Shown here: one piece after another, positions 1 through 8,299 of the stretch | Numbering within the stretch: position 1 is the stretch's first letter | Layout: the number at the start of each line of letters is the position of its first letter | Origin: an uncultured Clostridia bacterium | GTDB lineage: Bacteria; Bacillota; Clostridia; TANB77; CAG-508 | Length of the DNA: 16,624 nt | Direction: 5' to 3' | Assembly: GCA_947627785.1 (NCBI GenBank) | Contig: CANQXC010000087.1 | Span: forward strand, 1-16,624 | Translations under genes and position numbers: made by a program | Notes under the pieces: model-generated | What the model saw: only the letters and a program-made list of their open reading frames with translations | Database searches by the model: none | Told to the model about the DNA's origin: nothing

Positions 1-795
1 AGTATTCAAAATTACAAGAACAGATTAGCAACAATAAAGAAAGAATTAGATGGCAAACAACAAGAATATAATAGAATGTTAAAAGCCGAGACATATAATG
101 AAAAACAAGTAGAAATGGTAAGAAGAGAATTAATAAGAATAAAGAACTTATATGAATATGGACAAGATGTTGTAAATGATATACAAAAAACTAGCCAAAA
201 TAAAAATGTATTAAGAAAACACTATTACATAGTTATTCCATACTATGCAGCTGAAATAGGAACAGATTTATTAGATGAAGAAGAAAAGAAAAGCATGATT
301 TTCTCAGAATTATATACAAGAGCACAAAGTTTAATTAGAGTTTTATTCTCTTGTGAAATGAAATGTAGAATTTTAAATTCAAATGAATTAGTAGAATTAT
401 TATACATAGCATATAACAGAGATGAATCAGAAACATATAGTGTAGAAAGAGCAATACAAGCAGGTTATAATGAATTATATTCAACTGCACCAGATGTTTT
501 AGATAAGAGAATGAAGGCAATAGATGAGAAGATAGAAAAAGATGCAATAGATTTAGCAAAAGAAACAATAGACGAGGTAAGATTAGAAAAAGAAAGAAAA
601 ATAAGCAAAAAAGAACAACAATTTAACGAACTAGTTAGACAAATGGCAGAAGCATTACTAAAGGAAAACGAAAAATATGTAGGCAAAGATGTTACAGAAA
701 AAGCAATAGAAAAGATAAAAAACACTGAAGAGGGGGAAAATAGTAATGAGCAAGAAACAAAAAAGAGAACAAGAAGAGTTTCAAATGCAAAATAG
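1..795 (+). CDS. Separate VirB4 N-terminal-like domain, 5'-truncated
   Basis: The frame is open from base 1 with coding-like lysine/glutamate-rich sequence before the first ATG (76), so the gene very probably begins upstream of the window; 264 codons are visible. Counting from that ATG, residues 1-45 look coiled-coil. Next comes a small domain with a hydrophobic strand YYIVIPYY and the stretch LNSNELVELLYIAYNRD, a pattern known to me from the N-terminal domain of VirB4/TraC-type ATPases of Gram-positive and related type IV secretion systems. A long charged helix (about 135-239) ends in a basic tail. There is no ATPase motif. The gene overlaps the ATPase gene by 50 bases. I infer that it supplies the VirB4 domain usually fused at the front of that ATPase, acting at the inner face of the membrane. 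The family assignment is from pattern memory only. Confidence 0.7.
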   Translation, partial: SIQNYKNRLATIKKELDGKQQEYNRMLKAETYNEKQVEMVRRELIRIKNLYEYGQDVVNDIQKTSQNKNVLRKHYYIVIPYYAAEIGTDLLDEEEKKSMIFSELYTRAQSLIRVLFSCEMKCRILNSNELVELLYIAYNRDESETYSVERAIQAGYNELYSTAPDVLDKRMKAIDEKIEKDAIDLAKETIDEVRLEKERKISKKEQQFNELVRQMAEALLKENEKYVGKDVTEKAIEKIKNTEEGENSNEQETKKRTRRVSNAK

Positions 796-2710
796 TTTAA
801 GAAGTAATGAACCAGAATACAATATCTTAAGAAAGAAAACTATAAAAGAATTGATTGCACCTTCAGGAATAGATGCATCTAACATAGACCATCTAGAGAT
901 AATTTCAAATACAACCAGATATGCTAGAAGCTTCTTTGTATCAAGTCTTCCACGTATGTGTACATTCCCAGAGCTTTTTAGAGATATGTATTTATTTGGA
1001 GATATAAATACATCAATATACATAAATCCAGTGCCAGAAGCAAGGTCACAAAATGAATTAAATAAAGTAATAAATCAATTAGAAACAGAGAGAATTGTGG
1101 CAGCAGATAGAGGGAATATAAACCGTGAAAGTATATTAGCCCAAAAAAGAATGGAAGCAGAAGGATTAAGAGATGAAATAGCTTCTGGTTTTAATAAATT
1201 ATTTGAAGCATCAATAGTAGCAACACTTTTTGCGTATAACTTACAAAACTTAGAAGCATATTCTAAATTACTTGCAACAGAGTTATCAAAAACATTAGTA
1301 GGTATAAAATCTGCATGGGCAATGCAAGATGAAGCATTTCAATCAAACATACCACTTATGAAGGATTCTATTAAAAGAACACATACATTTGACCGTAATT
1401 CAATGGCAACAGTATTCCCATTTACAACTTCAGAAGTAGGACATTTAAGTGGAATACCACTAGGAATGAACAAGCAAACTGGTGTGCCAGTATTATTTGA
1501 TAACTTTCACCAAAGCCTAGCAAATTACAATATGGTTGTATTTGCTAAATCAGGTGCTGGTAAATCTGTTACAATGAAAACATTAATATCACGTTCAGCA
1601 GTTTTAATGGGAATTGAAAGTTTAGCACTAGATGCAGAAGGAGAATATAAGATAGTTGCTGAAAGTTTAGGTGGTATAAATGTTGTTTTAAGTCCAACAT
1701 CAGAAACCATAATAAATTTATTTGATATAGAAGAAGAAAAAGTAAGAGATGAAATAACAGGAAGAGAAAGAACAGTATTAAATGTAGAAAACAAAATAGA
1801 AGACGTAACGCAAGCATTAATTACAATGGCAAGAGGAAGCACAAGAAGCGATGAAGTAAATGAACTTACAAAACAGATAATAGCAGAGGCAGTTGCAGAA
1901 GAATATACAAGATGTGGAATTACAGCAGATCCAAATAGTTTATATGTAAATGCAACAAGTGGAAGCATAAGACTTGGTGGATTATCAAGAGAAAAGAAAG
2001 AAATGCCAACAATAGGTTCATGGTACAAAACATTATTAAAAAAAGCAGAAGAAAATACAGACGAAAACTATACATTCCATTATAGTTATTTAAAGAAAGT
2101 TATGAAACAATATGTAAGAGAATTAAATGGACAAATGGCGTACTTTGATGGACAATCAACATTTGACTTATTAGAAGGAGTGCCATTTATAAACCTAGAT
2201 ATATCTCAACTTGAGGAAAGATTTGCAAGACCACTTGCACAGCAAATATTGCTTTCATGGATATGGGAAAAATTTGTAAAGAAAAACAGTGAAGATAGAA
2301 ATAAAGCAACCAAAAAAAGAGTGTTAGTTGATGAGGCATGGATGTTATTGCCATTCCCAGAAGCTGTAGACTTTTTAAATAAAATGGCAAGACGTGCAAG
2401 AAAAAGAAATGTTTCACTAGCCATAGTATCACAGAGATTCCAAGATTTTTATGAAAAACCAGAAGCACAAGCAGTATTAACATCTTCAGATACAAAGCTA
2501 TTTTTAGCACAAGATAAATCAGAAATACAATACTTAAAAGAGGTATTTAAATTAAGCGAAGGAGAAGCCAACTTTTTAGTAACATGTACAATAGGAGAAG
2601 GATTATTTAAAGTTGGTGCAGATACAGCAATATTACAGATAACACCAACAAGAAAAGAATTTGAATTTATGGAGACAAATTTAAACAAATTAGCAGAAAG
2701 AAATCAATAA
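746..2710 (+). CDS. virB4: VirB4/TraE-like type IV secretion ATPase
   Basis: 654 residues. This is the membrane-associated hexameric ATPase that powers assembly and substrate transfer in type IV secretion. Walker A is KSGAGKS (about 268-274) and Walker B is VLVDEAW with D529 and E530. After these come the arginine-rich MARRARKRN and SQRFQDF segments typical of VirB4. The N-terminal part (about 30-260) has the family features SSLPR and FPFTTSEV, then a Gly-rich run into Walker A. The start at 746 is supported by AGGGGG at 731-736; a later ATG at 786 lacks as good a site. The gene overlaps the preceding one by 50 bases in another frame, so the two are probably translationally coupled. It is shorter than the usual 750-850 residues because the first domain sits on the separate upstream polypeptide. 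The family call is secure; conjugation versus effector secretion is not. Confidence 0.93.
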   Translation: MSKKQKREQEEFQMQNSLRSNEPEYNILRKKTIKELIAPSGIDASNIDHLEIISNTTRYARSFFVSSLPRMCTFPELFRDMYLFGDINTSIYINPVPEARSQNELNKVINQLETERIVAADRGNINRESILAQKRMEAEGLRDEIASGFNKLFEASIVATLFAYNLQNLEAYSKLLATELSKTLVGIKSAWAMQDEAFQSNIPLMKDSIKRTHTFDRNSMATVFPFTTSEVGHLSGIPLGMNKQTGVPVLFDNFHQSLANYNMVVFAKSGAGKSVTMKTLISRSAVLMGIESLALDAEGEYKIVAESLGGINVVLSPTSETIINLFDIEEEKVRDEITGRERTVLNVENKIEDVTQALITMARGSTRSDEVNELTKQIIAEAVAEEYTRCGITADPNSLYVNATSGSIRLGGLSREKKEMPTIGSWYKTLLKKAEENTDENYTFHYSYLKKVMKQYVRELNGQMAYFDGQSTFDLLEGVPFINLDISQLEERFARPLAQQILLSWIWEKFVKKNSEDRNKATKKRVLVDEAWMLLPFPEAVDFLNKMARRARKRNVSLAIVSQRFQDFYEKPEAQAVLTSSDTKLFLAQDKSEIQYLKEVFKLSEGEANFLVTCTIGEGLFKVGADTAILQITPTRKEFEFMETNLNKLAERNQ

Positions 2711-2720
2711 ATTTACATAA

Positions 2721-2775
2721 AAACCTTTAAAAACCTAGAAAATTATGGTATAATAAAATAGAATGTAAACCTTTA
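2721..2775 (+). repeat. Direct repeat AAACCTTTA flanking an internal promoter
   Basis: Exact 9-base copies lie at 2721-2729 and 2767-2775, one overlapping the proposed -35 box and the other in the predicted leader. The second copy runs on as CCTTTACGG (2770-2778), which recurs exactly at 9723-9731 in a similar position relative to another promoter. This could be a regulator site. In AT-rich DNA a single 9-mer repeat may be chance, but the shared placement is suggestive. Confidence 0.4.
2726..2754 (+). promoter_or_regulatory. Promoter for the VirB6-like gene
   Basis: TTTAAA (2726-2731), a 17-base spacer, then a perfect TATAAT (2749-2754) preceded by TGG (extended -10). A start near 2761 would leave a leader of about 37 bases before the ATG at 2798. 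It implies that the genes from VirB6 onward can be transcribed separately from the ATPase. Confidence 0.65.
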
Positions 2776-2797
2776 CGGAAAGGGGACAAACTTTTAA

Positions 2798-5659
2798 ATG
2801 AAATTTTTAGTAAATAATACAATAATAAAGAAAATATTAATAGTACTAGTAACAATAATAATTATAAGTAATTTTATTATGCCAAATTATGTACATGCAG
2901 CAAGTCCAGGAGAAAAATTAGTATCAGGATTCTTCTACTTAATTGCAAAATTAGGAGATATAGCAATAAGTACAATGCAAGGACTAATGATAGGAGATAA
3001 CAATATTAGAGATTCAGCTGATGAAAACTATGAAATAAAATATTCACCAGGTGTTATCTTCGCAAATGAAGTATTACTATTAGATGTAAACTTTATTTCA
3101 CCAAGAAAAGATACAAAACAAAGAGTAGAAAAAAATGAAACATATAATACTATAGTTTCAAATACATATAAAGTATCTGCTTCAGGAGGTATGCAGACGA
3201 GTCCTACAGGTACAGTATATGAGGGTGAAACCGTAATGGGGATTAGTAATACAAATACTATAGGTGACGGAGCAACAGAACAGAAAGAACAAGAGTTATT
3301 AGCATTTTATGGTTACAATAGTGCTACGGATAAAAATAAATCCTCAACTATAGGCAAAACAATATATACATGGACAAATCCAAGCGATGGGGGTAAATAT
3401 GAATTAACTTTAACAACTACCTCAGGTGATAGAAGCCAAACGAGACATATATTATTAAAGCTAATAAGTGGAGGATCAAATCCAAGTACTCCTTCTACAG
3501 GAAATCCTAGTCAAGATGCAGAAAATAGGGTTCAAGACCTTTTACAACAATATGGATATAATAATAGTGGTACAACAAAAAGTAAAGAAGGTACACAAAG
3601 TGGAGGAATGCAAAATACAACAATAACATATGAATGGATTACTAGTGAAGGTACTACATATAAATTAACTAAAGAGTTTAAACAAGGTAATGCTGATGCA
3701 AAATGGGTAGTTACATTAAGTGGAAAAGGAATTGTAACAGAAAATAAAGGTGAAATTAGTTCATCTGCTTTACAGTTACAGAAAAATATTTCTTCATGGT
3801 ATCAAGCTTTAAGAATGTTGGCATTAGTAGGTCTTTTATCAGTTTTAGTATACATAGGAATAAAAATAATATTAAGCAGTGCTTCATCACAAGATAAAGC
3901 TAAATATAAAAATATGCTAAAAGATTGGGTTGTAGCAATATGTATATTATTTATGTTACATTATATTATGGCATTTATGTTAGGAATGATAGATAGTGTA
4001 AATAATATTATAAAACGTAACGTAATAGCTACTGAATTAGATGGAACAACTAGTGATCAATTAATTACAACAATTAGAAATGAAATAGGTACAGATTTAA
4101 ATGATGCTGTTGAAAATGATCATGTAGCGGGAAAAACAGTTATGTATTTAACATTAGTTATATTAACTGGTGTATTTACATTTCAATATTTAAAAAGGGT
4201 TGTATTTATGGCATTTTTAACCATGATTGCCCCATTAATAGCGTTAACTTACCCGATAGATAAATTAAAAGATGGTAAAGCACAGGCATTTGGATATTGG
4301 TTTAGAGAATACATATTTAATTGTTTAATACAGCCAGTACATTTATTGTTGTATGCGGTATTAATCTTAAATGCAATAGATTTTGCAAAAGATAATATTC
4401 TTTATGCAATAGTTGCACTTGCATTTATGGTACCAGCAGAAAAATTTATAAAAGAAATGTTTGGAATGAAATCAAGTTCACCATCAGGAACTTTAGGAGC
4501 AGCAGCAGGTGGAGCAATGGTAATGAGTATGCTTAATAAAATTAGATCAAAACCTCCAAAAGAAGCTGCAGAGGCAGAAGCAGGAGGTAATCCAAGTGGA
4601 GTAAGAACTGCAACAAGAACCCCATCACAGCCACAGCAACAACAGCCACAGCAACAACAACCATTACAGCCACATCAACCACAACCACAGCCACAACCAC
4701 AGCCACAACCACAACCACAGCCACAGCCACAACCACAACCACAGCCACAGCCACAACCACAACCACAGCCACAACCACAGCCACAACCACAGCCACAACC
4801 ACAATCATCAATGCCAACACAGTCTTCTCCTTCATTTAGTATTATGAATGGATTAAATTCAGTTGGTAAAAAATATATTTATGGTCCAGATGCATTGAAA
4901 GCTCATGGAAAGAAATTTACAAGAACATTAGGTGGAGCAGCAACGGGATTAGCAGCAGGAACAATTGCTTTAGCAGCTCAGGTTGCGGATGGGGATTTAT
5001 TTAATGATCCAGAAAAGGCAGCAGCTCAAATAGCAGGAACAGCAGCAGTTGGATATGCAGCAGGAAACAATTTTGTTGGAAATAGAATGCAAAATGTTCA
5101 AAATGCAACAGAAACATTTAAAGAAGGTGCTTATGGTACTGAAACATATAATAATATGAAATTTGATAAGAAATTCTTTAAGAGTGACGGATATAAGAAT
5201 ATGGAACAAGATTCAGCATTGCTAAGTAGGTATGGAGATAAGGATGGAATAAAGAAAGCTACAAAGCAATACTTAGAAAATGGAATAACAGATATAAATC
5301 AAATAAGAACTGCAATGAATGCAGGTTTGTCAGGCGATCAGTTCAAGTTATATAATAATGCAGGAGTAAATAGTGCAGTACAAATGGAAGCTTTAAATAA
5401 TGCAGGTATAACAGCAGAAGGTTACGAAAAATATTCTAAAGAAGGCATAAACAATGTAAGTAAAATTGTTGATATGAAAAATAAACATCCAAGAATGAGT
5501 GATGAATCAAGGGCAAACTGGATGAGTTTAGCAAGAAATGAAAAAGGTAAGAGTTTGAAAGACTTTAAAACTCAATGGGTCGGAAGAAGATTTAATGGTG
5601 TATTAGTTACTGATAGTTTAGCAGAACAAATATATAGACGATTAGTGGATTTCTTCTAA
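2798..5659 (+). CDS. VirB6/TrbL-like polytopic T4SS channel protein with long C-terminal tail
   Basis: 953 residues. A signal peptide or first membrane helix (residues about 10-35, ending near VHAAS) is followed by an amphipathic segment (44-66). Residues about 164-224 and 245-312 are two diverged copies of one domain: EQELLAFYGYN against VQDLLQQYGYN, then a TYxW strand. Membrane helices lie at about 341-361, 378-399, 448-465, 468-487, 506-527 and 533-550. The core IAPLIALTYPIDK...FGYWFREYIFN...QPVH is the pattern of VirB6-like proteins in Gram-positive conjugative elements. A Pro-Gln tract (about 609-669) links to an Ala/Gly-rich tail carrying 13-14-residue repeats with an AGI/AGL/AGV signature (about 828-893). 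AAAGGGG at 2779-2785 is a rather distant ribosome site (12 bases). Its likely role is the membrane channel beside VirB4; the tail is of unknown function. Confidence 0.85.
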   Translation: MKFLVNNTIIKKILIVLVTIIIISNFIMPNYVHAASPGEKLVSGFFYLIAKLGDIAISTMQGLMIGDNNIRDSADENYEIKYSPGVIFANEVLLLDVNFISPRKDTKQRVEKNETYNTIVSNTYKVSASGGMQTSPTGTVYEGETVMGISNTNTIGDGATEQKEQELLAFYGYNSATDKNKSSTIGKTIYTWTNPSDGGKYELTLTTTSGDRSQTRHILLKLISGGSNPSTPSTGNPSQDAENRVQDLLQQYGYNNSGTTKSKEGTQSGGMQNTTITYEWITSEGTTYKLTKEFKQGNADAKWVVTLSGKGIVTENKGEISSSALQLQKNISSWYQALRMLALVGLLSVLVYIGIKIILSSASSQDKAKYKNMLKDWVVAICILFMLHYIMAFMLGMIDSVNNIIKRNVIATELDGTTSDQLITTIRNEIGTDLNDAVENDHVAGKTVMYLTLVILTGVFTFQYLKRVVFMAFLTMIAPLIALTYPIDKLKDGKAQAFGYWFREYIFNCLIQPVHLLLYAVLILNAIDFAKDNILYAIVALAFMVPAEKFIKEMFGMKSSSPSGTLGAAAGGAMVMSMLNKIRSKPPKEAAEAEAGGNPSGVRTATRTPSQPQQQQPQQQQPLQPHQPQPQPQPQPQPQPQPQPQPQPQPQPQPQPQPQPQPQPQPQPQSSMPTQSSPSFSIMNGLNSVGKKYIYGPDALKAHGKKFTRTLGGAATGLAAGTIALAAQVADGDLFNDPEKAAAQIAGTAAVGYAAGNNFVGNRMQNVQNATETFKEGAYGTETYNNMKFDKKFFKSDGYKNMEQDSALLSRYGDKDGIKKATKQYLENGITDINQIRTAMNAGLSGDQFKLYNNAGVNSAVQMEALNNAGITAEGYEKYSKEGINNVSKIVDMKNKHPRMSDESRANWMSLARNEKGKSLKDFKTQWVGRRFNGVLVTDSLAEQIYRRLVDFF
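4622..4803 (+). repeat. CCACAG/CCACAA hexanucleotide tandem repeat (Pro-Gln tract)
   Basis: An imperfect tandem array of CCACAG and CCACAA units lies inside the VirB6-like gene. It encodes PQ dipeptides, with polyglutamine variants at its start. The unit is a multiple of three, so gain or loss of copies keeps the reading frame. Such an array is prone to slippage and to assembly collapse, so the exact copy number here may not be reliable. Confidence 0.9.
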
Positions 5660-5670
5660 TAAAGATAAAA

Positions 5671-5695
5671 ATAGGCAGATTTTATATCTGCCTAT
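5671..5695 (+). other. Perfect 10-bp hairpin between the VirB6-like and hydrolase genes
   Basis: ATAGGCAGAT (5671-5680), loop TTTAT, ATCTGCCTAT (5686-5695). It begins 11 bases after the VirB6-like stop codon. On the + strand no T-run follows, so it is not a standard terminator in the operon direction. It is more likely an mRNA processing or stability hairpin, or a weak attenuator. On the minus strand it is followed by TTTTTATCTTT and would read as a terminator for antisense transcription. Confidence 0.75.
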
Positions 5696-5720
5696 ATTCA
5701 ATAAAAGAGAAGGTGAAAAT

Positions 5721-6944
5721 ATGGATTACGAGCCAATGAAAAATAGCGACCTTGATAGTGAAACAAATAAAGAACTGAACATGTTTAAAAAGAAAGTTGA
5801 AAAACAAAATAATCCTATACAAAAAATAATATTAAATGCAATAAAAACAGTTGTAATTACAATTGTTGCAAAAATGCTCCCAATTTTACTAATAGGTAGC
5901 GTGGTCACTATTTTAATTGTAGGATTTCAAAATATATTAGATGGTAATGATGTAGGCACTAGCACAGATGAAACCTTTAATTCTTCTGTTTCAGATTCAA
6001 CAGGTGGCACAGATACAACATCAGAAACATGGCATTTTTCAAGAACTGAAATTAAAGATTTTATAGAAAATTATAATTCTACAGATAATGCGCTAAAACA
6101 AAAAATGTTAGATAGAATCGAGGATATATATAATTGGCAAAGTGATTATGGATATAGCGCAGGGCTTTTAATAACAATAGCCTTTGAAGAAGGAATAGGA
6201 GCAGATGAATTCGATGATTTCTTAGACGAAATGAATGAAAAGGCTAAGAAATGGAAAGACGAAGGATATACAACGGTTGAACAAATTGCAGAAGACTATG
6301 TTGGAGATGATACAGCTAAAGAATGGGCAAATAACATAGAAAACAAGATGCAAGAAACAGCAAGAGATGCAGAAATAATAAAAACAGGAGAAGAAGATAC
6401 ATCAACATTAGGAGATGGATATGTTGGTGAATTTACTAGCAGATTAGGAAAAACATATAAAAATTATAAGCAGAATATGGGTTCATATGCTAATCAGAGA
6501 TGGTGTGGAACTTCAATTATAAAAAACGATGGATGCTCTTTAATATCAGTTTGTATTATTTTAAGCGGTTATCAAAATAAAGAGATAGATCCTCTAGCTT
6601 TGGCTAGACAATATGCTGTTCCTGGTGCAGGTATGAATATAGATGATGCATTATCTGGTAATGGAATTACATTTACGCGTGTAGGAGATGTTACATTTAC
6701 GGAAACCCAAAAAAATAATGTAAAACAACATGTAGCTACTGGAAAACCAGCTATTATAAAGGTAGTATTACCAAGCCCATTTACTACGAGTAAACACTAT
6801 ATGGCAATATTAGATTATAATGAAGCAACAAACGAGTTTTATGTATCAAATCCTTGGTATGGAAATAACTCTTATGGAAAAACAGGATGGGTAAATGCAG
6901 ATGAGGTACTATATATGTGTACACGTTCTTATGCAATAAATTGA
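5721..6944 (+). CDS. Membrane-anchored T4SS cell-wall hydrolase: lysozyme-like domain plus C39-like cysteine peptidase
   Basis: 407 residues; ribosome site AGAGAAGGTG just upstream. The N-terminus is cytoplasmic and charged, with one membrane anchor at about 41-69 and then a Ser/Thr-rich linker. Residues about 100-215 resemble a lysozyme or glucosaminidase fold: SAGLLITIAFEEGIG, where E156 or E157 matches the catalytic Glu of the AQAxxESGWG-type motif. Residues about 235-407 are a papain-like C39-type peptidase: Q259, the Cys of DGCSLIS (C272), His of KHYMAI (H359) and Asn of SNPW (N377). Together these would cut peptidoglycan glycan and peptide so the secretion channel can cross the wall, the role of VirB1-like proteins such as Tn916 Orf14. 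Unlike many of those it has a C39-like rather than NlpC/P60 or CHAP peptidase. Function is inferred from motifs and context. Confidence 0.82.
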   Translation: MDYEPMKNSDLDSETNKELNMFKKKVEKQNNPIQKIILNAIKTVVITIVAKMLPILLIGSVVTILIVGFQNILDGNDVGTSTDETFNSSVSDSTGGTDTTSETWHFSRTEIKDFIENYNSTDNALKQKMLDRIEDIYNWQSDYGYSAGLLITIAFEEGIGADEFDDFLDEMNEKAKKWKDEGYTTVEQIAEDYVGDDTAKEWANNIENKMQETARDAEIIKTGEEDTSTLGDGYVGEFTSRLGKTYKNYKQNMGSYANQRWCGTSIIKNDGCSLISVCIILSGYQNKEIDPLALARQYAVPGAGMNIDDALSGNGITFTRVGDVTFTETQKNNVKQHVATGKPAIIKVVLPSPFTTSKHYMAILDYNEATNEFYVSNPWYGNNSYGKTGWVNADEVLYMCTRSYAIN

Positions 6945-7005
6945 AATAATATTTAAGAATGTATTGTCACCTTTTTGAAATAATGCAAGAGAGGGTTGAA
7001 ATAAA

Positions 7006-8271
7006 ATGAAAAATCTAAAATTACTAATAATTATATTAATAATTTTTGCTATAGGTATAGGAGCAGTTATATTAGTACTTACTACGCAAAACAATAAAAA
7101 TAATGAAACAGCCAATAATAATGCAATATATGGAAATTCTGAGGGAAACGATGTAACAGAAAATATAACAAATGAAAATATAATAGATGCAGAGGCTCCA
7201 CAAATAACTTTTAATACAAGTTTGCAAGAAATAACATCAAGTTCAATGTTATATAGTATAAGCAACAACATAAATAAATATTTTAATTATATAAAAAACG
7301 GAAATGAGCAAGCAGTAAATGAATTAGGTGGAAATAATTTGTACACTATACAAAACAATGCAAAATATGTAGTAAAACAGGCATATAGCACTGCTAATGA
7401 ATTTATGACAAAATACTATACATATGGTGTTTTAACAGTAGCAAATGGAAATAATACAGTTACAAAACAAGATATATATATGATAGTATATTTAACAGCA
7501 GATAATAAAGGATATAGATTAGAAACAATAACTAAAGAAGAAGCATCTCATATTGAAGAAATTGAGCTTGAAGAAAAAATAGATATATCACAAGGTACAT
7601 ATAACATATATGAATATGAACATATAGATAATGTAGGCTTAATGGAAGTATATTTAAAAGATTTTATATTTAGAATATCAACTGCTACTGAAGAAGGATA
7701 TAATTTATTAAATGAAGAATATAGAGATAAGAGATTTGGTAATGTAAATGAATTTACAAAATATGTTACAGAAAAACAAGACCAATTAAGAGATATTAAT
7801 ATAGTACAATATGATGTTGATTCAAGTGATAGTGATTATAAAATTTATAAGGGAACAGATGAAAATGGAAATTATTATAACATAAAAGAAACCTCATTTA
7901 TGGAATATGAAATTATGTTAGATAATTATACAATGGAAGATTATTCAGATGCAAGCGATGAAGAAATAATAGAAAAAAGTGCACAAAAATTTATTTTGAT
8001 GCTAAATTCAGCAGATTATAAAAATGCATATAATTTATTAGAACCAACATTTAAACAAACCAATTTTCCAACAGAACAAGACTTCATAAATTATGTAAAA
8101 AGTAATTGGTATAAGAGAAACATTATAGCTTCAAAAGAAGTAACAGATGAAGGAATATGTAATGTAACAATAAAAGAAACATTAAGTACAAAATCAAATA
8201 AAATGGAAAAACAATTTAAAGTTACATTATTAGATGATGATATGAACTTTTATATAGAGTTCAATGTGTGA
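7006..8271 (+). CDS. VirB8/TcpC-like membrane-anchored protein with three probable NTF2-like domains
   Basis: 421 residues with an AGAGAGGG ribosome site. It has a short cytoplasmic end, one membrane helix (about 5-26), an Asn-rich linker and an extracytoplasmic part. That part divides into three regions of about 105 residues: about 80-185, 208-312 and 318-421. Regions 2 and 3 each open with an amphipathic helix (EVYLKDFIFRI; KSAQKFILMLN) followed by the paired motifs YNLLNEEYRD and YNLLEPTFKQ, then an F/Y-rich helix and beta strands. This is the pattern of NTF2-like repeats seen in TcpC and Tn916 Orf13, the VirB8 counterparts of Gram-positive systems, which usually have two. Its likely role is a scaffold on the outer face of the membrane holding VirB4 and VirB6 together. 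The fold is inferred from sequence pattern; region 1 is the least certain. It ends 28 bases before the next gene. Confidence 0.7.
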   Translation: MKNLKLLIIILIIFAIGIGAVILVLTTQNNKNNETANNNAIYGNSEGNDVTENITNENIIDAEAPQITFNTSLQEITSSSMLYSISNNINKYFNYIKNGNEQAVNELGGNNLYTIQNNAKYVVKQAYSTANEFMTKYYTYGVLTVANGNNTVTKQDIYMIVYLTADNKGYRLETITKEEASHIEEIELEEKIDISQGTYNIYEYEHIDNVGLMEVYLKDFIFRISTATEEGYNLLNEEYRDKRFGNVNEFTKYVTEKQDQLRDINIVQYDVDSSDSDYKIYKGTDENGNYYNIKETSFMEYEIMLDNYTMEDYSDASDEEIIEKSAQKFILMLNSADYKNAYNLLEPTFKQTNFPTEQDFINYVKSNWYKRNIIASKEVTDEGICNVTIKETLSTKSNKMEKQFKVTLLDDDMNFYIEFNV

Positions 8272-8299
8272 TATAATTATATAGATTGGAGGAAAGTTT

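Noticed and set aside
1525..2028. 167-residue antisense reading frame inside the VirB4-like gene
   Set aside because: The opposite strand is a motif-bearing ATPase with strong coding signal; this frame is a shadow.
4622..4803. Possible CRISPR-like repeat array
   Set aside because: The units are contiguous 6-base repeats in frame within a gene, with no spacers.
4542..4835. Antisense reading frame of mostly Val-Ala dipeptides
   Set aside because: It is the complement of the Pro-Gln hexanucleotide array and has no ribosome site.
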